From contig JACRBM010000045.1 of assembly GCA_016219275.1 (NCBI GenBank), forward strand, positions 1 through 64,000: DNA of 64,000 nucleotides. Reading direction: 5' to 3'. Position 1 is the stretch's first letter. Each line of letters opens with the position of its first letter. Shown piece after piece: positions 56,349-64,000 of the stretch. The DNA comes from Chloroflexota bacterium (GTDB lineage: Bacteria; Chloroflexota; Anaerolineae; UBA4142). The position numbers and the translations under genes were made by a program. The notes beneath the pieces are model-generated. The model made no database searches. It was not told the origin of the DNA and saw nothing but the letters and a program-made list of their open reading frames with translations.

Positions 56349-59180
56349 ATGTTCAATCAGTGGTGGAATGAGTTTGTCAAATTTCTTGAAGACTGGGGCA
56401 AAAATCCGCTTGTCGTAGGAATAACGGTTTTCATTATTGGATATCTTGCGCGGGATGTGTGGCCCTGGCTCGTGCGTCTATTGCAAAAGGCAAGTGAAGC
56501 AGTTGGCGCATTTGCCGGCGGACGCTGGCAAGATTATCAATTCGAGCGCAAGTACCTCGACTGGATCATTTTTCGCCATCGTTACCTGGGACAACTACCG
56601 TCGAATGTTGCGGTTACAACCGGCGAGCAAAAGCAACTTGCTGAACTGGAAAAGGTGTACGTCGCACTCGCGGTAACGCCGGGCGGCGCGGCTGGCGAGG
56701 GCGTGCCGGATGCCAAATCACCCGATCGCGTTTTGCGCCGGGACAAGCGCGTGTGGTGGTCGCGTTTCGTCCCCACACGTTATCGCCCGGACGATGAACG
56801 ACCGTACAGCAACATCGGTCGCGCGATTGAACAACACCCGCGTCTCGTCATTCGCGGCGACCCAGGTTCTGGCAAGACAACGTTGATGAAATATATCGCT
56901 GTCACCTGTGCGCGTGCGCTCCGCAACAAACCGCGCGAGGGCGACGACCGCAATGCGGCGTATGATCGGCTTGGCTGGAAAGTTCGCCCTTTTCCGATCT
57001 TCGTTTCGCTCGGACGGCACGCGCACGTGGCAAACTGGGACAAGGCGCGCACACTATTGGATACTTGCCCCGAGGAATTTAGCCGCGAGGTGGTTGATCG
57101 CTGTCCGTCCGGCTTTTTCGAACGGCGATTGAAACGCGGCGGGTGCATCATCTTACTCGATGCGTTCGACGAATTGGGAAACCGCACGGCGCGCCAACAA
57201 ATGGCGCAACACATTTCGGGCTTGCTCAATCAGTTTCCAAACGCAAAAAATCGCATGGTTGTAACGACGCGCATCGTCGGATACGAGGGACAACTCGATA
57301 CGTGCGGGTTTACTGCGCTGAAGGTTCAAGAATTAACCGACAGGGACATTCAATCGCTCGTCCGCCAACGCTATCGCGCGATCGCGCTCAATGAAAGCCG
57401 CAACCGCTCTGCATCCGAAGCCGAACTCGCGGAACGCCGCGCCGCGACCAAAGCTAATACGCTGCTTGGCGAAATTCGGCGCAATCCACGCCTACACAGT
57501 CTCGCGGAAAATCCACTCTTGCTTTCGCTGATCGTGTTGGATCACTCGGTCAAACTCGCTCTGCCGGAAGATCGGCACATTTTGTACCGCGATTGCGTCG
57601 AAATCCTCGCGGCGAAATGGCGGAAACATTCGCGTGATGAGTTGAACATTCAAGCCAGCGATGATAGCGAACTATCGCCGCCGCAAAAAATCGTTCTTTT
57701 GCAAACGATCGCGCTCGAAATGCAAAAACAGCGCACGCGCGCCGACACCGGGCAAATCCCTATCCGCCGCGCGCGCGCGGAAGAATTGATTGCAGGGCAA
57801 CTGCCGGCAATGCTAACCAACTTGCCCAGCGACGCGGTCCAGCGGCGCGGCGCGTGCCAACACAAAGCTACGGCTTGGCTCGAAGGCATCAAAGCCGAAA
57901 GCGGTATCTTGCTCGAACTGGGGCTGGACGACGCGGGCGAACCACTCGTTACGTTTTCGCACCTCACGTTTCAGGAATATCTTGCCGCCGTTACGATCAA
58001 GGAAGACACGAACCTATATCCGCTCTTGCTCGACAACTTGCTCAATCCGGCGTGGGAAGAAGTGTTGTTGTTGTACGTGGGCATCACACAGCAAGCCACG
58101 CCCATTGTGCAGAAACTCATCGCGCACGCCAAAACGCAGACCGAGGCGTGGCTCGTCGCTGGACACTGCCTCATCGAGCGAACCCAGATTGACTTGCCGG
58201 TGCGCCAAACAGTGCTAAACAGTTTGTGCGATTTGGCGCGTGCGGGCGAGGAGAGTATGCGCGTCCGCGTTATCGAAATTTTGAAGGATATTGCCTCGCC
58301 CGATTCAGCGCCGGTATTTGTCCAAATCGCAGAGCAAGATACCGTTTGGCAAGTCCGATACACTGCCGCGCAGGCGCTCGGCAAAATCGGCGATCCGCGT
58401 TTTGACCATCTTGAACCAGAACTGGTTACTGTGCCCGCTGGGGAATTTGTGATGGGAAGCGAGTCTGGTGAAGAAGATGAAAAACCTCAACATCGCGTTG
58501 CCCTTCCCGCGTACCGCATCGGCAAATACCCGGTGACGAACGCGGAGTACAAACGGTTTGTGGATGAGACCGGACATGCCGCACCGGCTCGGTGGAATGA
58601 GAATACTTACCGAACCGGAGAAGCCAATCATCCGGTAGTGATCATCTCCTGGCAAGATGCTCAAGCGTACTGCCAATGGCTTGGCAAGAAGACGGGCAAG
58701 CAGTATCGTTTGCCATCCGAAGCCGAGTGGGAAAAAGCTGCGCGCGGAACGGATGCGCGCGAGTATCCTTGGGGAAACGAATTTAGCAAAGACAAATGCA
58801 ACACAAGTGAATCCCAGATCGGCATGACAACGCCTGTCGGAATTTACACCGATGGGGCAAGTCCATGCGGTGCGTTCGACATGGCAGGGAATGTATGGGA
58901 GTGGTGTAATAGTTTGTATTCTCCCTACCCGTACAAACCTGATGATGGCAGAGAGCAACTAATTTGGAAAGAACCGAAACGTTCAATTATGGTACGCTTG
59001 TTGAGAAGGGATGCTGGTTCTGGTAACTACGAACGCCGCGTCCTTCGTGGCGGGTCTTGGGGCATCCATCAAGATGGCGCGCGTTGTGCGTACCGCCCCC
59101 ACTTCGATCCTCATAGCCGTAGCAGCAGGCTCGGGTTTCGCGTTGCCGAGTCTTTCCCAGGGCTTGGTTCTGCTTCCTGA
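56349..59180 (+). CDS. Membrane-anchored NACHT NTPase with HEAT-like and FGE/C-type lectin domains, DGR target 2
   Basis: The 943-residue protein has an N-terminal helix ([19 protein letters not shown], residues about 20-40), so the NTPase is probably tethered to the membrane. NACHT Walker [11 protein letters not shown] lies near 170 and Walker [14 protein letters not shown] near 272. Residues about 600-690 resemble HEAT repeats ([37 protein letters not shown]). The C-terminus from about 694 is the FGE/C-type lectin fold ([43 protein letters not shown]), with the variable repeat at residues about 899-934. It is a second, different sensor served by the same retroelement. GAGGTG precedes the start; ATG 56345 is out of frame. 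Confidence 0.93.
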   Translation: MFNQWWNEFVKFLEDWGKNPLVVGITVFIIGYLARDVWPWLVRLLQKASEAVGAFAGGRWQDYQFERKYLDWIIFRHRYLGQLPSNVAVTTGEQKQLAELEKVYVALAVTPGGAAGEGVPDAKSPDRVLRRDKRVWWSRFVPTRYRPDDERPYSNIGRAIEQHPRLVIRGDPGSGKTTLMKYIAVTCARALRNKPREGDDRNAAYDRLGWKVRPFPIFVSLGRHAHVANWDKARTLLDTCPEEFSREVVDRCPSGFFERRLKRGGCIILLDAFDELGNRTARQQMAQHISGLLNQFPNAKNRMVVTTRIVGYEGQLDTCGFTALKVQELTDRDIQSLVRQRYRAIALNESRNRSASEAELAERRAATKANTLLGEIRRNPRLHSLAENPLLLSLIVLDHSVKLALPEDRHILYRDCVEILAAKWRKHSRDELNIQASDDSELSPPQKIVLLQTIALEMQKQRTRADTGQIPIRRARAEELIAGQLPAMLTNLPSDAVQRRGACQHKATAWLEGIKAESGILLELGLDDAGEPLVTFSHLTFQEYLAAVTIKEDTNLYPLLLDNLLNPAWEEVLLLYVGITQQATPIVQKLIAHAKTQTEAWLVAGHCLIERTQIDLPVRQTVLNSLCDLARAGEESMRVRVIEILKDIASPDSAPVFVQIAEQDTVWQVRYTAAQALGKIGDPRFDHLEPELVTVPAGEFVMGSESGEEDEKPQHRVALPAYRIGKYPVTNAEYKRFVDETGHAAPARWNENTYRTGEANHPVVIISWQDAQAYCQWLGKKTGKQYRLPSEAEWEKAARGTDAREYPWGNEFSKDKCNTSESQIGMTTPVGIYTDGASPCGAFDMAGNVWEWCNSLYSPYPYKPDDGREQLIWKEPKRSIMVRLLRRDAGSGNYERRVLRGGSWGIHQDGARCAYRPHFDPHSRSSRLGFRVAESFPGLGSAS
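59043..59150 (+). repeat. DGR variable repeat 2 (VR2)
   Basis: Gap-free 108-bp match to the template; by hand alignment 21 differences, 19 at template adenines. AAC codons became GGC, ATC, GGC, CCC, TTC and AGC. Invariant ARCAYR and GFRVAE blocks match VR1. Two non-adenine changes (CTA to CAA; third base of AAT to AGG) are noted as exceptions. Confidence 0.93.
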
Positions 59181-59204
59181 TTTCTGATTTCTGATTTCTG
59201 TCCC
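59177..59204. repeat. 7-bp array at the end of DGR target 2
   Basis: Three exact CTGATTT units and one CTGTCCC, containing the TGA stop codon; counterpart of 54104-54131. Confidence 0.8.
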
Positions 59205-59222
59205 CTGTTTTTCTTGGGGGGT

Positions 59223-59247
59223 CTGGGGGGCGGTTTTTGCCCCCCAG
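59223..59247 (+). repeat. Conserved hairpin downstream of VR2
   Basis: CTGGGGGGC (59223-59231), loop GGTTTTT, GCCCCCCAG (59239-59247). Same sequence and same 72-nt distance to the repeat as behind VR1. Confidence 0.75.
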
Positions 59248-59270
59248 CGAAAAATTTTTTGGGGGGTCTC

Positions 59271-59309
59271 AAAAAACAAGAATCGCCACTCGGAAAGTGA
59301 CGATTCTTG
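59271..59309 (-). terminator. Intrinsic terminator of tRNA-Leu
   Basis: CAAGAATCG (59277-59285) and CGATTCTTG (59301-59309) with an inner CACT/AGTG stem; on the minus strand it is followed by TTTTTT (59276-59271). Confidence 0.85.
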
Positions 59310-59317
59310 TGATGGGA

Positions 59318-59398
59318 TGCCCCGGGAGAGACTTGAACTCTCACGCCTTTCGGCACAGCCCCTCAAACTGCCGCGTATGCCAATTCCGCCACCGGGGC
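59318..59398 (-). tRNA. tRNA-Leu (GAG)
   Basis: Class II tRNA on the minus strand: acceptor GCCCCGG/CCGGGGC, D-arm GTGGCGGAATTGGCATACGC, anticodon loop TTGAGGG (anticodon GAG), T-arm GAGAGTTCAAGTCTCTC. The anticodon stem has two G-T pairs. CCA is not encoded. Confidence 0.92.
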
Positions 59399-59419
59399 AT
59401 TCACTTGGGCTGCGGCATT

Positions 59420-59447
59420 ATTATAGCGCGATTGCCGCGCGTGTCAA
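59420..59447 (-). promoter_or_regulatory. Promoter of tRNA-Leu
   Basis: On the minus strand TTGACA (59447-59442) and TATAAT (59425-59420), 16-nt spacer, about 22 nt upstream of the tRNA. Confidence 0.8.
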
Positions 59448-59449
59448 AC

Positions 59450-59878
59450 TCAAGTCTTGTCTTCCACCGACACGACGCCATTTTCGACTTGAGCGCTGAG
59501 CAAGAGGCGCAAAATGCCCGCCGCATTGTTCTTGCCGATGCGCCGATGCAATTGCTCCGGCGTCATTGGGTTGTTGCCATTCGCCAACAGCGCGCGAAAG
59601 ATCCCAGCCGTTAATGGCGTCGCCGGGGTGATGTACGTTGGCAAGCGTCCGCAATGATCGGCGAGAGATTCCCACAGCGCGTCGACGCGCGTCACTTCCG
59701 CGGTCTTGGGATGAATGCGATCAATCGTCGGCGTTTCCGCCAAACTGGGATAGCGCGCGCGGCATTCGTCACACAAGAGCGCGTGCATCTCCTCGCGCAA
59801 ATCGCGTCCGTTCTGCGTGAACCAATCGAGATCAATCCGAAAACGTGTTTTGGTGTCTGGTCTTGCGATAGGTGCCAT
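59450..59878 (-). CDS. Conserved hypothetical protein with CxxC
   Basis: The 142-residue protein starts MAPIARPDTKTRFRIDLDWFTQNGRDLREEMHA, has a possible metal-binding LCDECRARYP near residue 35, and ends in a winged-helix-like segment (GIFRALLANGNNPMTPEQLHRRI ... GILRLLLSAQVENGVV). I do not recognise a named family. The gene at 60080 on the same strand ends in a similar all-alpha/beta segment (GALTESRAITSVGGGYFVL), so the two probably work together. Its 3' end touches the -35 box of the tRNA-Leu promoter. Confidence 0.65.
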   Translation of the reverse strand: MAPIARPDTKTRFRIDLDWFTQNGRDLREEMHALLCDECRARYPSLAETPTIDRIHPKTAEVTRVDALWESLADHCGRLPTYITPATPLTAGIFRALLANGNNPMTPEQLHRRIGKNNAAGILRLLLSAQVENGVVSVEDKT

Positions 59879-60025
59879 GGTTAGTTATCAATATCCAGGT
59901 TATAGAAATTAATCCAGCAGCTTGTCGGACAACACCTTCGCCAAACGCGGATTCTGTTTGGCAATTTTGGAAAATTGCCCCACGATTTTGCATTCAGTTT
60001 TTGATTGGCGAAGGTATTGTGTCGG

Positions 60026-60058
60026 AGAAACCAGGTTTCTTTGAGAAACCTGGTTTCT
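60026..60058. repeat. 15-bp perfect hairpin, AGAWACC palindrome family
   Basis: AGAAACCAGGTTTCT (60026-60040), loop TTG, AGAAACCTGGTTTCT (60044-60058). Same arm length and loop size as 44583-44615. It lies just past the stop of the gene at 60080 and may act as terminator. Confidence 0.75.
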
Positions 60059-60079
60059 GTCGGTCTCTCCGGCAGACTC

Positions 60080-61636
60080 CTAGCGGCGCGCGTCTTCGCT
60101 CAAGACGAAATAGCCGCCGCCCACCGAAGTAATCGCGCGACTTTCGGTGAGCGCGCCGAGGACCGTGCGTGGTCCCGCGCGCCGCACCAGATTCACCGCG
60201 CTGTACAACGTCTTGGCGTGAACGCGCCCCGCTCCGCTCAGTTTCGCGAGTTCCGGAAAAATTTCTTCGAGGAGTGCGCCGAGGCGTTGATCGCGCAGCG
60301 ATTGCGCGACCGCGTCAATGCTGGGTGGATCGTTGACGAGAATGAGCATGTCCTCGTCGTACTTGTGCGCGACCGGACGGCGTTCTTGCGCGAACGTCAA
60401 TTTCCCATTCAGCCCGCGCGCGACGCGCACCCACAAACTACGCTCGCGTTGCGGTTGATATTCGAGATGCAAGGTCAGCGGGTCGGCGGTGCGCTTGAGC
60501 GTCACGTACGCGCCGGGCGCGAGCTTGTGCGCGGCGAACCAATTTGCCATGCCCGCGATGTACTGTCCATCGTTCACCGCGAACGCGATGAGCTTGCCAC
60601 CCATGATCGAATCTACCAGCGTGATCTTGAGCCGCGGGCGCGTGAAGGCGGGCACGAGCGCGCGCACCGCCGGCGTCATCGGCAATGTGCCGGCGCGGCG
60701 ATGCGGATACGTGAGGACGAGCGTCACTTCATCGCGTGGGGCGGCGGGGTGGTTTCCATTTCCGTTCGTGTCGGTCTCGTCGTGCAATTCCGCGGCAACC
60801 GTTTCCAATTCGTCGGGCAAGGTTAACGCGCGCGCTGGCGCGGCTTGGAGAATCGCCGGACGCTCGCGCGATTCGGGCAATTCCAAACGCGTCAGATACC
60901 AACGCGGCTCGTTGCTGGGTCCCACCTCGTCAAAGCGCGTGTCGCTCGCCAGCGCGAGATTGAGCGCGTACACCGACGCGTTCTTTTTCGCGGTCGGCGG
61001 CAAATCCATGATCTTGAGCAACTCCGCCGTAGATTGCGCGTCGTTCGCCTGCTCGATCGCGGCTTCCGCCAGATTCAAATGCCCATCGTGAATTTGCGGT
61101 AAGAGTCCGCGCAGATACCAACCCTCTTCGATCCGCACGAATTCCTTTTCGCCGCTCAAGCGTTGAATCAAACGTGCGGTCACTGCGTCGCCGTGTTCGA
61201 TAACGGCTTGCTCCGCGCCGGACAAGGATTCGAGCAAGGGCGCGGGGTCTTGATTCAACGGATGCGTCGCCGGATAGTCGGCGGCAAATTCGCGTACGCC
61301 GGCTTCACCATCGAATTGCACGGCAATCACCTTGAAATTGCCATAGCGCGCATTCTCACCCGCGCGCACGTGGACGATTTCACCTTCGCGATCATCGAAC
61401 ACGGAAAAGAGCAGGTGTTGTCCAACTGCATAACTTTGTTTCGGTTGATACAACGGTGCGCCGCGAGCCGCGCTCTCCGCGATGCGACGTTCTTCTTCGC
61501 GCACCCGCCACTCGATCAAATGGGTTGCCAATTCGCGGCTTGCCACCGGCGCGCCACGTTCCAAAATGAGCGCATACAAATGTTCCACGTCGGCGCTCGT
61601 TGTGCCAATCGTTTGCCAAAAATCCAAACCTGCCAT
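60080..61636 (-). CDS. Conserved protein of unknown function, winged-helix-like ends
   Basis: The 518-residue soluble protein begins MAGLDFWQTIGTTSADVEHLYALILERG, has an N-terminal helical segment resembling a winged helix (APVASRELATHLIEWRVREEER), a beta-rich part (QSYAVGQHLLFSVFDDREGEIVHVRAGEN), and a second beta domain at about 330-420 (LPGAYVTLKRTADPLTLHLEY-like). No catalytic motif or membrane segment is seen. It appears to be a lineage-specific family. The start at 61636 lies opposite the partial glycosidase gene, with an inverted repeat in between that may be a shared operator. Confidence 0.65.
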   Translation of the reverse strand: MAGLDFWQTIGTTSADVEHLYALILERGAPVASRELATHLIEWRVREEERRIAESAARGAPLYQPKQSYAVGQHLLFSVFDDREGEIVHVRAGENARYGNFKVIAVQFDGEAGVREFAADYPATHPLNQDPAPLLESLSGAEQAVIEHGDAVTARLIQRLSGEKEFVRIEEGWYLRGLLPQIHDGHLNLAEAAIEQANDAQSTAELLKIMDLPPTAKKNASVYALNLALASDTRFDEVGPSNEPRWYLTRLELPESRERPAILQAAPARALTLPDELETVAAELHDETDTNGNGNHPAAPRDEVTLVLTYPHRRAGTLPMTPAVRALVPAFTRPRLKITLVDSIMGGKLIAFAVNDGQYIAGMANWFAAHKLAPGAYVTLKRTADPLTLHLEYQPQRERSLWVRVARGLNGKLTFAQERRPVAHKYDEDMLILVNDPPSIDAVAQSLRDQRLGALLEEIFPELAKLSGAGRVHAKTLYSAVNLVRRAGPRTVLGALTESRAITSVGGGYFVLSEDARR

Positions 61637-61653
61637 TGCCGTCCTTCAAAAGA

Positions 61654-61700
61654 TGACGTATCGTCGTGAGCACTGTATCAGCGCACCATGACGATACGTC
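61654..61700. promoter_or_regulatory. Inverted repeat in a divergent intergenic region
   Basis: GACGTATCGTC (61655-61665) and GACGATACGTC (61690-61700) are perfect inverted copies (11 bp) 24 nt apart, 19 nt before the start of the minus-strand gene at 61636. They could be paired sites of a dimeric regulator. The remainder up to 61847 shows no clear consensus promoter. Confidence 0.4.
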
Positions 61701-61847
61701 GTGTCATGCCAGAGATGCCGTTCTTGATTCCTCGATTATTATACCGCGCTTTGGTTTTTCTTACAAACTGGGCAAGTGACGACGCGATACGCGTGCTCGT
61801 TTGTTGTCACGCGAGTTATCGTGTAAAATGTCGGCGCGAGGTCAACC

Positions 61848-64000
61848 ATGTCATTCTCTCAGACAATTTTGAAATTCATCGCCGCGCGTTTTCACGTTCC
61901 CGGCGACGCGCTCGACCGATTTTTTGCGAGCGGACGCATCGGGCGCGGCGCGGAGACGCGGCTGCCCTTCCCCGCCGAGTTGATTCCGATTGGCGCGCGC
62001 TTGGTGATGCGCGGCTGGGCGAACAATGAATTTTTTCCGAGCAACCGCGATTGGATCTTGCCGTACTGGGCGGAACGCCAATTCGATCCACGCGATCCTG
62101 GGTTCATCCCGCGCGGATTCAACCTGTACACGATCAACTATACGCATCGCGATTGGACGATGATCGGCAACCGGGCGCGCGAGCGCGAAGCGATCGTTGA
62201 CCCGCGCGGACTCGTGACGCCCTGGCTCGATGGCTGGTCGCTCGATGTGTGGTTGGCTGTAGATGGAAAACTCTATGCGCCCTCACGCTTGCCCGACGAT
62301 GCCGTCGTCCAATCGCTCCACGAAAATTTACCGATCATCGTCACCATATTTCGCGCCGGCGATTTGCGCGTGCGCCTCGAATCTTTCGCCGTCGAGGAAT
62401 CCGGCGAATGGATCGTCGAAAACATCACGGTCGAAAACCCTTCACACAACACGCATCACGCATCACTTTACCTCGCGATTCGTCCGTTCAATCCAGAGGG
62501 CGTGAGTTTGGTGAGTGAACTGGAGCGGAGGGAGGGAGAAAAGGGAAATGAGGGAAATGGCGCGTTCCTGGTCAACCACGCACTCGGAGTGATTTTGCCT
62601 CCACCTGATGCTGTCGCGTGCTCCAACCTGGCAAACGGCGATGTCGCGCTCGCACTGCCGAATTTGAATAACGCGACACAAATTCATTGCGATGCCGGAC
62701 TTGGCAACGCCATCGCCGCATATCACCTCGAACTGGGCGCGGGCGAAAGCAAGACGCTCACCGCGCAAATGCCGATGACACCCAGCATCCGCGCGGATAA
62801 TGACGACGACAACGCAATTCGCAATTCACAATTCGCAATTCTAGACCCAGACCAGTCGCGCGCCAACGTCATAGCGACCTGGCGCGAACAACTCAATTAC
62901 GGCATGCGCGTACGTTTGCCGGACGAGCACCTACAAAACGCGTTCGATGCGAACAAGGCATTTCTCCTTCTCCTGCACGACGGGCAAACGATCACACCCG
63001 GACCCTTCACCTATCACCAGTTCTGGATGCGCGATGCGGCGTACTTGTTGAACGCGCTCGACAAACTCGGTTATCACGACCAAGCCGAGCAAGTCATCGA
63101 GCGATTTGCGCGCCGTGTGCAAAAGGATGGCTTTTTCAACGCGACCGAAGGCGAGTGGGATTCGAACGGCGCGGCAATTTGGACGATGCTCGAACACGCG
63201 CGACTCAGCGGCGATACGGGCTTGTTGTCCGGCAATTATTGGATGATTCTGCGCCTGGCGTCGTGGATCAACTCGAAGCGACAAACGACGAAAGACAAAG
63301 AACGCAAGACCGCGCATTATGGATTATTCCCACCGGGACCGAGCGCGGAACATTTAGGACCGAGCGATTTTTTTTACTGGGACAATTTTTGGGGACTTGC
63401 CGGTCTGCGCGATGCCGCGCTCATCGCCGAGTGGCTGCAACAAGAGAACGACGCGAAAAAATTACGCGCGAATTTCGATGCGTTCCGCGCCGACCTGGAT
63501 GCTTCGCTCGCGACGAATGTCGCGCGTCTCGGTCGCGCCGCGATGCCCGCGTCGCCGTACCGCCGGCTCGACGCAGCGATGATCGGCTCGCTCGTCGCGC
63601 TCCACCCGCTCCATTTGTTCGCCGCGCACGACCCGCGCATCGTGGACACGCTCACCGCGCTCCATCAAGTTGCGTGGATGGAAGACGCGTATTTCAATCA
63701 CGTCGGGCATTCTGCGTTCGGCACGTACCTCTCGCTCCACGTCGCGCAATGCTTGCTCCTGCAACGGAATCCGGACGCGTGGAAAACGATCAACTGGGTC
63801 TTGCGGCACGCCTCGCCGACGTTCACGTGGGCGGAAGGGATTCACCCGCTCACGCGGCGCGGTGGAATGGGTGACGGGCATCACGGTTGGGCGGTCGCCG
63901 ATTTTCTGCTCGCCGTTCGCAACGCGTTGCTGTTTGAAGAAGACAAGCATCTCGTCATCACGCCGGCATTGCCGGAGGATTGGACTGCCGAGATGAACGT
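61848..64000 (+). CDS. Glycoside hydrolase-like protein (alpha/alpha toroid), partial
   Basis: From ATG 61848 the frame stays open to the window end (717 codons, 3' end missing). The N-terminal half (to about residue 330) is beta-rich (RLVMRGWANNEFFPSNRDW; SLDVWLAVDGKLYAPSRL). The second half looks like a six-hairpin glycosidase: TPGPFTYHQFWMRDAAYLLNAL, EGEWDSNGAAIWTMLEHARL, YWDNFWGLAGLRDAALIAEW, YRRLDAAMIGSLVALHPLHL. Asp in WMRDAAY and Glu in EGEWDSNGA are candidate catalytic acids. It resembles amylo-alpha-1,6-glucosidase or GH15-like enzymes; substrate unknown. No signal peptide. Two 7-bp arrays are embedded and translated. Confidence 0.72.
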   Translation, partial: MSFSQTILKFIAARFHVPGDALDRFFASGRIGRGAETRLPFPAELIPIGARLVMRGWANNEFFPSNRDWILPYWAERQFDPRDPGFIPRGFNLYTINYTHRDWTMIGNRAREREAIVDPRGLVTPWLDGWSLDVWLAVDGKLYAPSRLPDDAVVQSLHENLPIIVTIFRAGDLRVRLESFAVEESGEWIVENITVENPSHNTHHASLYLAIRPFNPEGVSLVSELERREGEKGNEGNGAFLVNHALGVILPPPDAVACSNLANGDVALALPNLNNATQIHCDAGLGNAIAAYHLELGAGESKTLTAQMPMTPSIRADNDDDNAIRNSQFAILDPDQSRANVIATWREQLNYGMRVRLPDEHLQNAFDANKAFLLLLHDGQTITPGPFTYHQFWMRDAAYLLNALDKLGYHDQAEQVIERFARRVQKDGFFNATEGEWDSNGAAIWTMLEHARLSGDTGLLSGNYWMILRLASWINSKRQTTKDKERKTAHYGLFPPGPSAEHLGPSDFFYWDNFWGLAGLRDAALIAEWLQQENDAKKLRANFDAFRADLDASLATNVARLGRAAMPASPYRRLDAAMIGSLVALHPLHLFAAHDPRIVDTLTALHQVAWMEDAYFNHVGHSAFGTYLSLHVAQCLLLQRNPDAWKTINWVLRHASPTFTWAEGIHPLTRRGGMGDGHHGWAVADFLLAVRNALLFEEDKHLVITPALPEDWTAEMN
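62812..62839. repeat. 7-bp array inside the glycosidase-like gene
   Basis: ACGCAAT-TCGCAAT-TCACAAT-TCGCAAT, encoding AIRNSQFAI. A shorter one (CGCATCA twice) lies near 62445-62465 and encodes THHAS. Confidence 0.8.

Noticed and set aside
55957-56418. A protein-coding reading of the template region ([19 protein letters not shown]...)
   Set aside because: The frame only mirrors the variable repeat, lacks a ribosome-binding site and runs into unrelated DNA; it is better explained as the retroelement template than as a broken FGE gene.
1-64000. Integrated prophage or conjugative element
   Set aside because: No integrase, capsid, terminase, relaxase or replication genes; the only mobile enzymes are the IS transposase and the DGR reverse transcriptase.

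Overview
The window looks like chromosomal DNA from an uncultured member of the Chloroflexota, probably Anaerolineae-like. This is an inference from gene content and style: a monoderm-type secretome, a long run of GT-C membrane glycosyltransferases, many STAND/NACHT, TIR and CHAT conflict proteins, moderately high GC, and intergenic 7-bp tandem arrays. No rRNA gene or taxonomic marker beyond ribosomal proteins is present, so the assignment is soft.

Layout. 1-1180: a complete IS630-type insertion sequence with a canonical -1 frameshift site. 1.4-4.6 kb: a pentapeptide-repeat/TIR protein and an AAA ATPase. 4.7-13.4 kb, minus strand: alpha-2-macroglobulin, a Schlafen/AlbA-P-loop NTPase, a decayed hicBA module and a DUF2085 membrane protein. 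13.6-17.9 kb, minus strand: the translation core tRNA-Thr(TGT), tRNA-Tyr, tRNA-Thr(GGT), rpmG, secE, nusG, rplK, rplA, L10 leader, rplJ, rplL, headed by a near-perfect sigma70 promoter. 18-24.3 kb: an M20 amidohydrolase, two family-2 glycosyltransferases, a DUF4058 protein, a broken toxin with its intact antitoxin, a radical SAM/SPASM protein, and a lipoprotein thioredoxin whose first active-site Cys codon is TGA (possible selenocysteine). 24.3-38.2 kb: six overlapping genes for GT-C membrane proteins that share a C-terminal beta-sandwich module; a seventh relative lies at 40.4 kb after a LamG protein. 42.3-46 kb: msrA, a small hypothetical, a phospholipase D-like protein and a FabF-type ketosynthase. 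46-59.2 kb: a conflict/recognition island. 59.3-64 kb: tRNA-Leu, two unknown conserved genes and a partial glycosidase-like gene.

The most interesting system is at 47.7-59.2 kb. It is a diversity-generating retroelement (DGR) with reverse transcriptase (54344-55411), Avd (55587-55928) and a 108-bp template repeat (55993-56100). Two variable repeats form the 3' ends of two different genes, one 5' and one 3' of the RT. Both targets are NACHT-type NTPases with a C-terminal FGE-sulfatase/C-type-lectin fold. In a hand alignment 16 of 17 template-VR1 differences and 19 of 21 template-VR2 differences fall at template adenines. A TPR-CHAT protease gene is transcribed divergently from the first target gene through overlapping promoters, and an XRE-TPR regulator beside a tiny secreted Cys-rich peptide lies next to it. 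The proposal is a self-diversifying NLR-like recognition system with a protease effector.

A second pervasive signal is an abundance of tandem arrays with a strict 7-bp period (8-bp in one case). Many are arranged as self-complementary halves. They occur between genes and also inside genes, where they are translated. Repeated palindromes of at least three families punctuate the same DNA.
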